A stretch of DNA of 39,618 nt. Source: Hydrococcus rivularis NIES-593 (GTDB lineage Bacteria; Cyanobacteriota; Cyanobacteriia; Cyanobacteriales; Microcystaceae). Shown one piece after another: positions 8,559-16,695 of this stretch. The DNA is taken from assembly GCF_001904635.1 (NCBI RefSeq), contig NZ_MRCB01000037.1:1-39618 (forward strand). The letters run 5' to 3'. The notes below the pieces were generated by a model. That model worked only from the letters and a program-made list of their open reading frames with translations, was not told where the DNA came from and did no database searches. The position numbers and the translations under genes are program-made. Positions within the stretch are counted from its first letter, which is position 1. Each line of letters begins with the position of its first letter.

Positions 8559-10367
8559 ATGCCTAAAATTGAGCGATCGCGACATCCCCTACAACGTCTG
8601 TTCAAGTATGGACGCAAATATCATCCGTTAATTTGGCAGGCGACAATTTGTTCGATCTTAAATAAATTATTCGATCTAGCTCCCCCTGCGATTATCGGTC
8701 TAGCAGTAGACGTGGTAGTTGCGGGAAAAAACTCGATTCTGGCTAAATTTGGCACTACAGATATCTTTAGTCAAATTCTGGTTTTATCGCTGCTTAATTT
8801 TGTGATTTGGTGTTTGGAGTCGCTGTTTGAATATGCTTACGATCGCCTCTGGAGAAATCTTGCCCAAAATATTCAACACGATCTTCGTCTCGATGCCTAC
8901 AATCACTTGCAAGATTTAGAATTAGCTTATTTTGAAGAACGCAGTACGGGAGGATTGCTGGCAATCCTCAACGATGATATCAATCAACTCGAACGCTTTT
9001 TAGATATTGGGGCAAACGAGATTATACAAGTTACTACCAGTTCTCTCATCATTGCTGGTACTTTCTTTTATCTGACTCCCAATATTGCCTGGTTGGCGAT
9101 GTTACCCATTCCGATTATTTTATGGGGTTCGATCGCCTTTCAAAAATTACTTGCCCCTCGCTATGCTGATGTCCGCGAAAAAGTCAGCTTGCTCAACAGT
9201 CGTTTAGCCAATAATTTGAGCGGAATTACTACAATTAAAAGCTTTACGACGGAAGCTTACGAAATCGAACGCTTGCGCGGAGAAAGCGAAGCCTATCGTC
9301 AAAGTAATAGTAACGCGATCGCGCTGAGTGCAGCGTTTGTCCCCCTCATTCGTTTTGCGATTTTATTTGGTTTTACCGCCTTGCTATTGTACGGCGGCAG
9401 AGAAGTTATTGAAGGTCGTTTAGCTGTCGGCGCATACAGTACCCTATTATTTCTCGTGCAACGCTTGCTGTGGCCCCTAACTCGCTTAGGACAAACGTTA
9501 GATTTGTACCAGCGGGCAATGGCTTCTACCAGGCGCGTGATGAATCTTTTGGATACTCCTATTGCAATTCATTCGGGTCATATTGCCCTTCCCCTCTCTT
9601 CAGTCGAGGGAGACATCAAGTTAGATGGGATAACGTTTGCCTATCCAGGAAGCAGTGCAGTTCTTGCCAACTTTTCCTTACATATTCCTGCTGGCAAAAC
9701 CACTGCGATAGTCGGTTCGACGGGTTCGGGAAAAAGTACGCTGGTAAAACTCCTCTTGCGACTGTACGAGGTCGATCGCGGTAGAATTACCTTGGATGGT
9801 ATAGATATTCGAGAATTGCGCTTGCAGGATTTACGAGGCGCGATCGGGTTAGTCAGTCAAGATGTCTTTCTCTTTCACGGTTCGGTGCGGGAAAATATTG
9901 CCTATGGCAATCCCCATGCCTCTCTAGAAGAAGTCATCGCCGCCGCTAAAATTGCCGAAGCAGACGATTTTATCGTGCAATTGCCCAAGGGTTACGATAC
10001 CATTGTCGGAGAACGGGGACAGAAGCTATCGGGCGGACAAAGACAAAGAATCTCTCTCGCGCGTGCCATCTTAAAAAATCCCCCGATTCTGATTTTGGAC
10101 GAAGCCACCTCCGCCGTCGATAACGAAACCGAAGCCGCCATTCAAAAATCCTTAGACAAGATTACGCAAAATCGAACCACGATCGCGATCGCCCATCGCC
10201 TCTCTACCATTCGCAATGCCGATTGCATTTACGTCATGGAATATGGCCAACTGGTCGAACGGGGAACGCACGAAGAATTATTAGAAAAAGAGGGAATCTA
10301 CGCGAGTTTGTGGCGCGTACAAATGGGACTTGTAAGCTCATCAGGCGCGATCGCAGACGGGGGATGA
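8559..10367 (+). CDS. ABC exporter half-transporter (MsbA-like, fused permease and ATPase)
   Basis: A 602-aa protein with a six-helix membrane domain (about residues 20-320) fused to an ATPase domain (about 350-590), the plan of homodimeric or heterodimeric type IV exporters. The ATPase shows Walker [10 protein letters not shown] (about 386-394), signature LSGGQRQR (about 490), Walker [10 protein letters not shown] (about 509-517) and the H-loop AHRLST. All catalytic residues appear intact. There is no N-terminal C39 peptidase domain. The substrate is unknown; relatives export lipids, peptides or drugs. It is in the inner membrane. The next gene on the same strand, 3.4 kb away, is a second half-transporter, with tldD/pmbA in between on the other strand. 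Confidence 0.93.
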   Translation: MPKIERSRHPLQRLFKYGRKYHPLIWQATICSILNKLFDLAPPAIIGLAVDVVVAGKNSILAKFGTTDIFSQILVLSLLNFVIWCLESLFEYAYDRLWRNLAQNIQHDLRLDAYNHLQDLELAYFEERSTGGLLAILNDDINQLERFLDIGANEIIQVTTSSLIIAGTFFYLTPNIAWLAMLPIPIILWGSIAFQKLLAPRYADVREKVSLLNSRLANNLSGITTIKSFTTEAYEIERLRGESEAYRQSNSNAIALSAAFVPLIRFAILFGFTALLLYGGREVIEGRLAVGAYSTLLFLVQRLLWPLTRLGQTLDLYQRAMASTRRVMNLLDTPIAIHSGHIALPLSSVEGDIKLDGITFAYPGSSAVLANFSLHIPAGKTTAIVGSTGSGKSTLVKLLLRLYEVDRGRITLDGIDIRELRLQDLRGAIGLVSQDVFLFHGSVRENIAYGNPHASLEEVIAAAKIAEADDFIVQLPKGYDTIVGERGQKLSGGQRQRISLARAILKNPPILILDEATSAVDNETEAAIQKSLDKITQNRTTIAIAHRLSTIRNADCIYVMEYGQLVERGTHEELLEKEGIYASLWRVQMGLVSSSGAIADGG

Positions 10368-10376
10368 AAGCGTCAT

Positions 10377-10430
10377 TAGTCATTGGTTATTGGTACGACG
10401 GACAAAGGACGAAGGACTAATGACCAATGA
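10377..10430. repeat. short inverted TCATTGGT/ATTAG repeat
   Basis: TCATTGGT at 10380-10387 and ACCAATGA at 10423-10430 face each other across 35 bases, with TTAGT/ACTAA units beside them. Such iterated TCATTAG/TCATTGG filler is frequent between cyanobacterial genes. It has no T-tract placed to act as a terminator for either flanking gene. Confidence 0.5.
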
Positions 10431-10452
10431 AAAAAGAGAATTAATTCCCTAG

Positions 10453-11793
10453 CTATTGCCCTGTAATCGATAGTCCATCTACCCAAACTCTCGGACTCAA
10501 TCCCCTCGGCGTTAACTCCGCATCTGATTCGACATAAATAATCGACTTCAAGAGGTCGAGAAAATCCCCTGCTACGGTTGCAGCTTCGATGCTGGTTAAC
10601 TTGCCTTTATTCGCCAACCAACCATCAAACGGCAAAGAAAAAGACCCCTGCAAAGCATTCACCCCCGCATGAAGGGCGTGAAGTTCATCGATGAAAATAA
10701 CGTTCTCCGCTTCTTGCAAGCTGTGGGTTTGGAAAGCAGGTTCGCCAGCAAAGACGTGATAAAAATGAGAACCGACCGTAACTTTCGCCCCAATGTTGGC
10801 ATGACCCGTCGGTTGGGCATTCATTCGTTTTGCCGTTACCGTACTGTGGAGAAAACTACTGAGTACTCCATTGGTAATCAGTTCCACGCGACGAGTTGGC
10901 GTTCCTTCGCCATCGAAGGTTTCGGCTGAAACATTGTCGGGATGCAAGGCATCATCGCTGACACAGAGTAAAGGAGAAGCTACAAGTGTGCCCAACGACT
11001 CCAGTGTCGAGAGACTCTGTTTATCTAAGATATTCTGAGCGTTAAATAAGTTAGAAAACGCGCTCAAAAGGCTTAAAAAAGCACTTGGAGAAAAGACAAC
11101 CCGGTATTTTCCAGAGGGAATGGGTTGATAATCTAAATGACTAATGGTTTTGTCGATGACTTCCTTGATACAGCCATCGATGTCTAGCTGCGCCAAATTG
11201 CGGCTAACTTTAAATGTGCCCGCACTGCGAGGCTTTTTCCCTTCTTGGTCGGTTTTGCTGTAGAGATAGATAGAAGCATAGGAACGACATTCGTGGCGCA
11301 TTGCCCCATCGCTGTTTAAATAGAAGCGTTCCGCATCCCGTTGCTCCAAACCGTTGTCAGGAACGCCTGTAATGGCTGGATGAGCTTCTATTATGGCTTT
11401 TTCTGCCGCAAGTAGTTTTTCTATCAGGGTTGAAACTGGGGCAGGCGCTTCTTTCTCCCAGTCAATTTCTGCTGTTGGCTGTTTGGCTTGCGAACTGAAA
11501 TCGGGCACATTTTCTTTCGCCCCAAAGAAACTGGCTTCATAAGCCGTTTTCAGCGCTAATTTCAGTCCTTGAGGGTCTACATCCGTCGTCGAAGTCACGC
11601 CTAAAGTATTATCTTTGTTCCAAACCCGCACGATGACGCTAGAACGATTGGAGGCTTGCACTTGCTTGAGTTCTCCAAAAGCAACCTCCACGCTAGTTTT
11701 ATCGACGGCTGAACCGTAAAGATCGAATTTTTCAATGCCGAGTTCGCGAGCAGTTTCTTGAGCGTAGTTGGCTATTTCTATAACGTTAGGCAT
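10453..11793 (-). CDS. pmbA: TldD/PmbA family protein, PmbA (TldE) subunit
   Basis: A 446-aa member of the TldD/PmbA (TldE) protease family lacking the metal-binding HExxxH motif, which marks it as the PmbA/TldE partner. Family features include YGSAVDKTSVEVAFGELKQV near the N-terminus, NSDGAMRHECRSYASIYLYS in the middle and DGEGTPTRRVELITNGVLSSFLHS near residues 295-320. In E. coli TldD and PmbA form a heterodimer that processes peptides such as microcin B17 and degrades the CcdA antitoxin; only TldD binds zinc. Here pmbA lies 115 bp downstream of tldD on the same strand, so the two are probably co-transcribed. A degenerate inverted repeat sits in that gap. Confidence 0.92.
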   Translation of the reverse strand: MPNVIEIANYAQETARELGIEKFDLYGSAVDKTSVEVAFGELKQVQASNRSSVIVRVWNKDNTLGVTSTTDVDPQGLKLALKTAYEASFFGAKENVPDFSSQAKQPTAEIDWEKEAPAPVSTLIEKLLAAEKAIIEAHPAITGVPDNGLEQRDAERFYLNSDGAMRHECRSYASIYLYSKTDQEGKKPRSAGTFKVSRNLAQLDIDGCIKEVIDKTISHLDYQPIPSGKYRVVFSPSAFLSLLSAFSNLFNAQNILDKQSLSTLESLGTLVASPLLCVSDDALHPDNVSAETFDGEGTPTRRVELITNGVLSSFLHSTVTAKRMNAQPTGHANIGAKVTVGSHFYHVFAGEPAFQTHSLQEAENVIFIDELHALHAGVNALQGSFSLPFDGWLANKGKLTSIEAATVAGDFLDLLKSIIYVESDAELTPRGLSPRVWVDGLSITGQ

Positions 11794-11815
11794 TTTCAGT
11801 AATCAGTAATCAGTT

Positions 11816-11888
11816 TCGGTAGGAGCGGGTTGAATTGTAAAATGAGCGTCTTGTTACATAGCCGCTGACTAAACCTGCCCGTACAGTT
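11816..11888. repeat. degenerate inverted-repeat element between tldD and pmbA
   Basis: The left end CGGTAGGAGCGGGTTGA and the right end TAAACCTGCCCGTACAG are inverted copies that match at about 12 of 17 positions. A similar CGGTAGGGGCGGGTTT lies at the very end of the window (39594-39609). GGTAGGGGCGGGTTT-type ends are common in dispersed cyanobacterial elements. Non-coding. Confidence 0.5.
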
Positions 11889-11908
11889 TTCAGTTGTAGA
11901 ATTGAGAG

Positions 11909-13378
11909 TTATCTTCCACCTACGGTTATCGAATCCACTTTAAGATGGGGTTGCCCGACGGTGACGTAGATGCTACCGCTGACGGAACCGCAGAAACCTG
12001 GTGCCAGTCCTAAATCTTGCGAACACATCGAGATTTTATTCATAATATCTTTCGCTTCGCCAATGAGAGTCGCGCCCTTTAAGGGTTTGGTAATTTTGCC
12101 ATTTTCAATTAAATACGCTTCCGAAACGGCAAAATTGAATTCTCCCGTGGCACCAACGCTTCCACCTCCCATCTGTTTGCAGTAGATGCCTTTGTCTATC
12201 GAGGCAAAGAGGTCATCGATGGAATAGTTACCCGGTGCGATGTAGGTATTGCGCATCCGCGAGGCTGCCACATATTTATAGTCTTGACGGCGACCGCTGC
12301 CCGTGCGAGGATGTCCTGTGCGCATAGACCCCGCGCGGTCTGCTAAAAAGTTTTTCAAAATGCCATTTTCGATCAACAAGGTTCTTTGGGTAGGCATTCC
12401 CTCGTCGTCCATATCAATCGTCCCGAAGGCATTTTCCGATCTTCCTTCATCCCAGGCAGTTAAATTCTCGTGGGCGATTTTCTCTCCCTTTTTGTCGATA
12501 AACGGTGTAGTTTTCTGTTCGATTTGGGTGGTTTCTAAAAGGTGTCCGCAGGCTTCGTGGAAGATTACGCCGCCAAATTCATTTGCCATAATTATCGGAT
12601 AAGTTCCCGACTCCACATAGTCGGCATAAAGCATCTTTCCAGCCGATTCTGCTACTTCTTCAGCGACGGTTTCATAGTTCCAAGTTCGCAGAAAGTTGGG
12701 GTCGCTGGTATTACCAGCGCGTTTTCCTATCGAGGAACGGTGCGCGCCGTCAGCACACAGGAGATTATAACCGACGGATTGGCTGAGGCGAATGTCTCTG
12801 GCGAAGGTTCCATCGCTGGCAGCGACGAGAACTTCTTGCCAATCGCGAAAATATACCGCTCGTCGAGATTGCGCGTGGGAGGCTTTTTGCTTGAGTTTCT
12901 GATTGGCATCTAGGAGAATTTCTCCCATTTCTTTCATCGAACTGCATTGAGAAAGCCACGCTTCTTTATCTTTAACGGTGGTGTAGTCTCTAATCATCTC
13001 CAAATTAATTTCTGGGACGTAGGCATTCGGTGCGGGAAGTTGCAGTCCCAGGATGGATAACCCTTTTTCTAGCGCTGCTTTTAGTCCGGCAAAGGAAAGG
13101 TCGTTGGTACTGACGTAACAGTCTGCTTTTCCTCGGAAGACTCTGACTCCAGCACCAGTCATAAGTCGAGGCGAAATGCTGGTGATGGCATCATCTTCTG
13201 CCAAACAACTAATATAGTTGACGCGCTCTAGGAAAAATTCGATGAAATCTGCTCCGGCAGCACGTCCTAAGCCTAGTAGGGTAGACAGGGGCGCTTGCCA
13301 ACTCGTATCGAAGCGATCGCGGCTAAGATTGTATTGCAGGGTAGGTAGTTCTTTAGAAATCAGTAGGGTAGGCGGCAT
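11909..13378 (-). CDS. tldD: metalloprotease TldD
   Basis: A 489-aa TldD protease, the catalytic partner of PmbA. The zinc motif is intact: [15 protein letters not shown], giving HExxxH at about residues 274-279, and a C-terminal GFCGSVSGS carries the cysteine that in E. coli TldD is the third zinc ligand. The substrate-strand region [13 protein letters not shown] is also present. The heterodimer digests unfolded peptides inside a closed chamber and takes part in maturation of some modified peptides in other bacteria; the substrate in cyanobacteria is not known. It is the first gene of the tldD-pmbA pair. The start at ATG 13378 gives the usual family length. It faces away from the second ABC exporter across a 355-bp spacer. 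Confidence 0.95.
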   Translation of the reverse strand: MPPTLLISKELPTLQYNLSRDRFDTSWQAPLSTLLGLGRAAGADFIEFFLERVNYISCLAEDDAITSISPRLMTGAGVRVFRGKADCYVSTNDLSFAGLKAALEKGLSILGLQLPAPNAYVPEINLEMIRDYTTVKDKEAWLSQCSSMKEMGEILLDANQKLKQKASHAQSRRAVYFRDWQEVLVAASDGTFARDIRLSQSVGYNLLCADGAHRSSIGKRAGNTSDPNFLRTWNYETVAEEVAESAGKMLYADYVESGTYPIIMANEFGGVIFHEACGHLLETTQIEQKTTPFIDKKGEKIAHENLTAWDEGRSENAFGTIDMDDEGMPTQRTLLIENGILKNFLADRAGSMRTGHPRTGSGRRQDYKYVAASRMRNTYIAPGNYSIDDLFASIDKGIYCKQMGGGSVGATGEFNFAVSEAYLIENGKITKPLKGATLIGEAKDIMNKISMCSQDLGLAPGFCGSVSGSIYVTVGQPHLKVDSITVGGR

Positions 13379-13733
13379 AGATGATTTCCTCTATAGCGTG
13401 TGATTGACAAGTCCCGTAATTGTCAGTTTAACTTACAAAGCCGCATCTACGGAGGCTTTCTGTTGAGGCTGTCGTTGCCTCCACTATCCAACGATAATCT
13501 CGATCTGAGTTGCTATTTCCAAAAACTTGCTTGGCATTTAACCGTTGTAAGGCTAGGAATAACCCCTAAGACCGCAAATTTCTACAAAAAAGTAGCCATA
13601 GCACCCGTTCTCTATAGCGGGGGTCAGTTGATCCCAGGTCGAGAATGTAGTATTTGTAGTATACAATGTAGCGAAAAGTTTATTTTTTGTTACGGCTATA
13701 AATTGTAACCAGAATACCCACTCCAGAGGCATC
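13379..13733. other. divergent spacer between tldD and the second ABC exporter
   Basis: This 355-bp non-coding stretch must hold the promoters of two divergent genes. A TATAAA box at 13697-13702 lies 32 bp before the ABC start, without a convincing -35. The small repeat GTAGTATTTGTAGTATAC lies at about 13647-13664. Open frames here have no protein-like character. I see no RNA gene. Confidence 0.5.
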
Positions 13734-15551
13734 ATGGCATCCTTTCGAGATATTCTCGGCTACTTTCGCAAGTATATAGCGATCGCGCTGTTCAGTATTG
13801 CTGCTTCCAGTTTTTTTGAGCTTGTCGATCTCGTCGTTCCCTATGCGATCGGACAGATTCTCAACGTTCTTTCCAATCAACCCTTAGATCGATCGCTACA
13901 AAACTTAGTAGCACAAGTTGCGCTTCTGACGCAACGACCCGAAGATAGATTTTTGTCTTTGGGAGTATTGTTGGGCTTAATTTTTCTGGTGACAGTCGTT
14001 AGAGCGCCCATTCAACCGTGGTTAAGTGCGTGGTTTCATTGGGATATTGCCCTACGCACTCGTCGGGATCATCTCCACAAAGTCATTGCAAAAATCTTGA
14101 CCCTGCCCCTCTCATTTTACGACGAAAATAATCCCGGTCGCATTGCCAGTCGCATTGCCAGAGGGATTGAAAATCATACCTGGACTTATCCGGAAGTTGC
14201 CGGACAATTTATTCCCAAAATGGCAAGAATCTTGGGAATTTTTGTCGTGATTTGGGTAATTGAATGGCGAATTGCGATCGCGTTTTTCATTTCTTTTCTG
14301 CTGATTCTGGTTTTTATTCTCAAAGATCTGAACGGACTGATTAAGAAAGAAGAAGTTTTAGATCGTCACATGGAGAATACCCAAAGCCGTACCTCAGAAA
14401 TTATTACTAATATTAAAACTGTCAAAGCCTTTGCAACGGAAGCCTATGAATTAGATCGTCAAAAACAGCGATTAGAGCGAGAATCAAACTACGTCATCTA
14501 TCGCATTCACAAAGGATACGTTGACTTGCTGACATGGCAAAAAACCATCGTTCAGCTATCTGTTTTTTGGGTCTTATTGTTTACGCTAATTTCTACGGTG
14601 CAGGGACATATTTCCATCGGACATTTTATTACTACCCTGACCATTTCTAGCATGGCGTATTCAGAACTCGATCCGATTAGCCAAATGGCAGAAATTTTTG
14701 CCCGTCGTTATGCTTCTATGATTCGCCTGCACGAATTTATGAAGCTTCCTGCTGGTACGGATGCAGCCAGTTTATTACCCGAATCTATTTACTCAAATCC
14801 TTACAAATTTACGGGAAAAGTTGAGTTACGCCATCTAACTTTTGGCTACAATCCCAATCGTCCCATTCTGAAGGATATTAACCTTCTCATCGAACCTTAT
14901 CAAACTGTTGCCTTAGTTGGGCGTTCGGGTTCGGGAAAATCAACGCTGGTCAAACTTTTATTCCGCTATTTTGAACCGAATCAAGGCGGTATTTTTATCG
15001 ATGGAGAAAATATTCGTACCTTAGATACTGCTGGCTATCGTAGACGCTTGGCAATTGTACATCAGGAGGTGGATATTTTTAATGGAACACTGTTAGATAA
15101 TTTAACCTACGGAAATCGCAAAATTAGCTTCGAGCAAATAGAAAAAGCTTGTCGAATTGCTAGAGTCGATGAATTTATTCACGACTTACCAAAAGGTTAC
15201 AACACGATAGTTGGCGAACGAGGCGTTCGTTTATCTGGCGGGCAACGGCAGCGTTTGGGAATTGCCAGAGCATTAATTGTCGATCCCGATGTTTTGGTAT
15301 TCGACGAAGCAACTTCTAGTTTAGATTACGAATCCGAGCGATCGATTCAGTTAGCAATGCGATCGATTTTTGGAACTCGCACGACAATAATTATCGCCCA
15401 CCGTTTGAGTACTATTCGCGAGGCAGATAAGATTGTAGTGTTAGATTCTGGAAGAGTTGTAGAGGTAGGAAATCACGATGAGTTATTGAATCAACAAGGG
15501 ATTTATCATCGCCTGCATTCATTGCAAGAAACCGGAGAATTGTTGGATTGA
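13734..15551 (+). CDS. ABC exporter half-transporter (MsbA-like), second copy
   Basis: A 605-aa fused permease-ATPase of the same architecture as the 8.6-kb gene but clearly diverged from it. The membrane domain spans about residues 15-330. The ATPase has Walker A GRSGSGKST (about 397-405), signature LSGGQRQR (about 500), Walker B VLVFDEATS (about 521-529) and H-loop AHRLST. The glutamate after Walker B is present, so the site should be active. There is no C39 peptidase domain. The ribosome site AGAGG at 13725-13729 is close to the ATG at 13734. A strong terminator follows. It could act as a homodimer or pair with the other half-transporter; nothing in the sequence decides this. The substrate is unknown. 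Confidence 0.92.
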   Translation: MASFRDILGYFRKYIAIALFSIAASSFFELVDLVVPYAIGQILNVLSNQPLDRSLQNLVAQVALLTQRPEDRFLSLGVLLGLIFLVTVVRAPIQPWLSAWFHWDIALRTRRDHLHKVIAKILTLPLSFYDENNPGRIASRIARGIENHTWTYPEVAGQFIPKMARILGIFVVIWVIEWRIAIAFFISFLLILVFILKDLNGLIKKEEVLDRHMENTQSRTSEIITNIKTVKAFATEAYELDRQKQRLERESNYVIYRIHKGYVDLLTWQKTIVQLSVFWVLLFTLISTVQGHISIGHFITTLTISSMAYSELDPISQMAEIFARRYASMIRLHEFMKLPAGTDAASLLPESIYSNPYKFTGKVELRHLTFGYNPNRPILKDINLLIEPYQTVALVGRSGSGKSTLVKLLFRYFEPNQGGIFIDGENIRTLDTAGYRRRLAIVHQEVDIFNGTLLDNLTYGNRKISFEQIEKACRIARVDEFIHDLPKGYNTIVGERGVRLSGGQRQRLGIARALIVDPDVLVFDEATSSLDYESERSIQLAMRSIFGTRTTIIIAHRLSTIREADKIVVLDSGRVVEVGNHDELLNQQGIYHRLHSLQETGELLD

Positions 15552-15560
15552 TTTGGATTG

Positions 15561-15608
15561 GAGGTTGGTTGAAAAATTAGTAATCCACAAAACCAACCTC
15601 TATTTTTT
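15561..15608 (+). terminator. Rho-independent terminator after the second ABC exporter
   Basis: GAGGTTGGTT (15561-15570) pairs perfectly with AACCAACCTC (15591-15600) and is followed by TATTTTTT. The loop is 20 bases. It begins ten bases after the ABC stop codon. Confidence 0.87.
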
Positions 15609-15654
15609 AAATTAATTTTTATATATTTCGCCCGGTAGTAAAAAGAAATCAACC

Positions 15655-15804
15655 TTAGTTTTGACCGAGTTTATTATTAATAATTTTGATTTTAGATGTT
15701 ACATCATGAGCTACTTGTTGAATATTACGATCGCCAGTGAAATTTGGGTCGGTAGCCTCATTCAAGCTTTGAAAGATCGATCTATCATTCAATTCTATAG
15801 CCAT
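15655..15804 (-). CDS. possible 49-aa small protein
   Basis: An ATG at 15804 opens a 49-codon frame on the minus strand ending at a TAA at 15655. The product begins MAIELNDRSIFQSLNEATDP and ends NNKLGQN. It is polar, with a helical second half (IQQVAHDVTSKIKIINNKL), and has no signal peptide or double-glycine leader. The composition reads like a real protein, but no good ribosome site or promoter is visible. I do not recognise it. It could also be the surviving end of a larger gene. Confidence 0.35.
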   Translation of the reverse strand: MAIELNDRSIFQSLNEATDPNFTGDRNIQQVAHDVTSKIKIINNKLGQN

Positions 15805-15824
15805 GCTAATCGATCGCTCAGTAG

Positions 15825-15861
15825 TGCGAGCATCTAACTATTTGCGAGCAAGATGCTCGCA
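15825..15861. repeat. REP-like hairpin TGCGAGCATCT/AGATGCTCGCA
   Basis: Perfect 11-base arms (15825-15835 and 15851-15861) are separated by 15 bases that contain a further GCGAGCA. Hairpins of the GCGAGCATCTTGCTCGC type are common dispersed repeats in cyanobacterial intergenic DNA. There is no T-tract, so a terminator role is unlikely. Confidence 0.7.
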
Positions 15862-16003
15862 TTACATGAAAACTCATAATTAATATAGAACAGCTAGATC
15901 TTTTTAAGAAAAGCGATCGCGCACATCTTTACAATAAGGAATCAGATCTTATTTCGCGTTACCCTATAAACGGTATCCAGCCTCTCCAGTTTTAGAAACA
16001 CCT

Positions 16004-16642
16004 ATGACTCTGAAAATTTATTTCCTCCGACACGGAGAAACTATCTCCAGTCAAACTGGAACCTATTGCGGGACTCTAGATGTAGACTTAACGCCAGAAG
16101 GCTATTTAATGGCGGAAGATTTTGCCAAAACCTATGAATCTCTGCCTTGGACGGCTGTTTTTTGTAGTCCCATGCATCGGACTATCGCTACTGCCAAACC
16201 GTTGTGCGATCGCGTGGGATTAGACATGAAACTGAGGGACGGACTCAAAGAAATTGCTTATGGCAAATGGGAAGGCAAAATGCCAGAAGAAGTTAATCGA
16301 GAGTTTCACGACGACTACGTGCGCTGGTTATCCGATCCCGGTTGGAATGCGCCGACAGGCGGAGAAAAAGGAGTCGATATTGCCCGCCGCAGTTTTCAGG
16401 TACTCGATGAAATCGAACGAACCTGTAGCAATGGAAACATTCTCGTCGTTTCCCATAAAGGAACCATTCGGATTATCTTGTGCGAGTTGTTGGGAATTGA
16501 TATAGGACGCTTCCGCGATCGCATTGGCATGCCCGCCGCCTCTGTCAGCATTGTAGAAATGGCAGAACGAGGGCCGTTGCTTCATATTATGGGCGATCGC
16601 TCTCACCTGCGAAAAGAACTGCGCGATCGCGTCGGTAGCTAG
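16004..16642 (+). CDS. histidine phosphatase superfamily protein (phosphoglycerate mutase-like)
   Basis: A 212-aa enzyme of the RHG phosphatase group. The catalytic LRHGE motif is at residues 8-12, so His10 is the likely phosphohistidine. The second arginine block CSPMHRTIATAKPL and the second histidine in VVSHKGTIR complete the active site. Acidic GLKEIAYGKWEGK is typical of the phosphatase branch (alpha-ribazole phosphatase, GpmB-like, fructose-2,6-bisphosphatase) rather than true glycolytic mutases. The substrate is not fixed by sequence. It lies 53 bp upstream of the 683-aa methyltransferase on the same strand, so co-transcription is possible. The C-terminal coding region is dense in HIP1 octamers. 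Confidence 0.9.
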   Translation: MTLKIYFLRHGETISSQTGTYCGTLDVDLTPEGYLMAEDFAKTYESLPWTAVFCSPMHRTIATAKPLCDRVGLDMKLRDGLKEIAYGKWEGKMPEEVNREFHDDYVRWLSDPGWNAPTGGEKGVDIARRSFQVLDEIERTCSNGNILVVSHKGTIRIILCELLGIDIGRFRDRIGMPAASVSIVEMAERGPLLHIMGDRSHLRKELRDRVGS

Positions 16643-16695
16643 CGCGATCGCATTTACTATAAAAAATAAGGTCACGCCAGATTGAATTCCCAATA

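Larger units (their letters stand above)
15552..16003. other. 452-bp spacer: terminator, possible small ORF, REP-like hairpin
   Basis: Between the second ABC exporter and the histidine phosphatase the sequence contains the ABC terminator, a 49-codon minus-strand frame and a hairpin repeat at 15825-15861. The last 140 bases before the phosphatase hold a HIP1 site (GCGATCGC at about 15914) but no clear promoter boxes. Confidence 0.6.

Noticed and set aside
10377-10430. Hairpin between the first ABC exporter and pmbA as a terminator
   Set aside because: No T-run follows the stem on either strand in the right place.
13400-13708. Plus-strand frame of 102 codons upstream of the second ABC exporter
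   Set aside because: Starts within the divergent promoter spacer, has an odd composition and no protein-like pattern.
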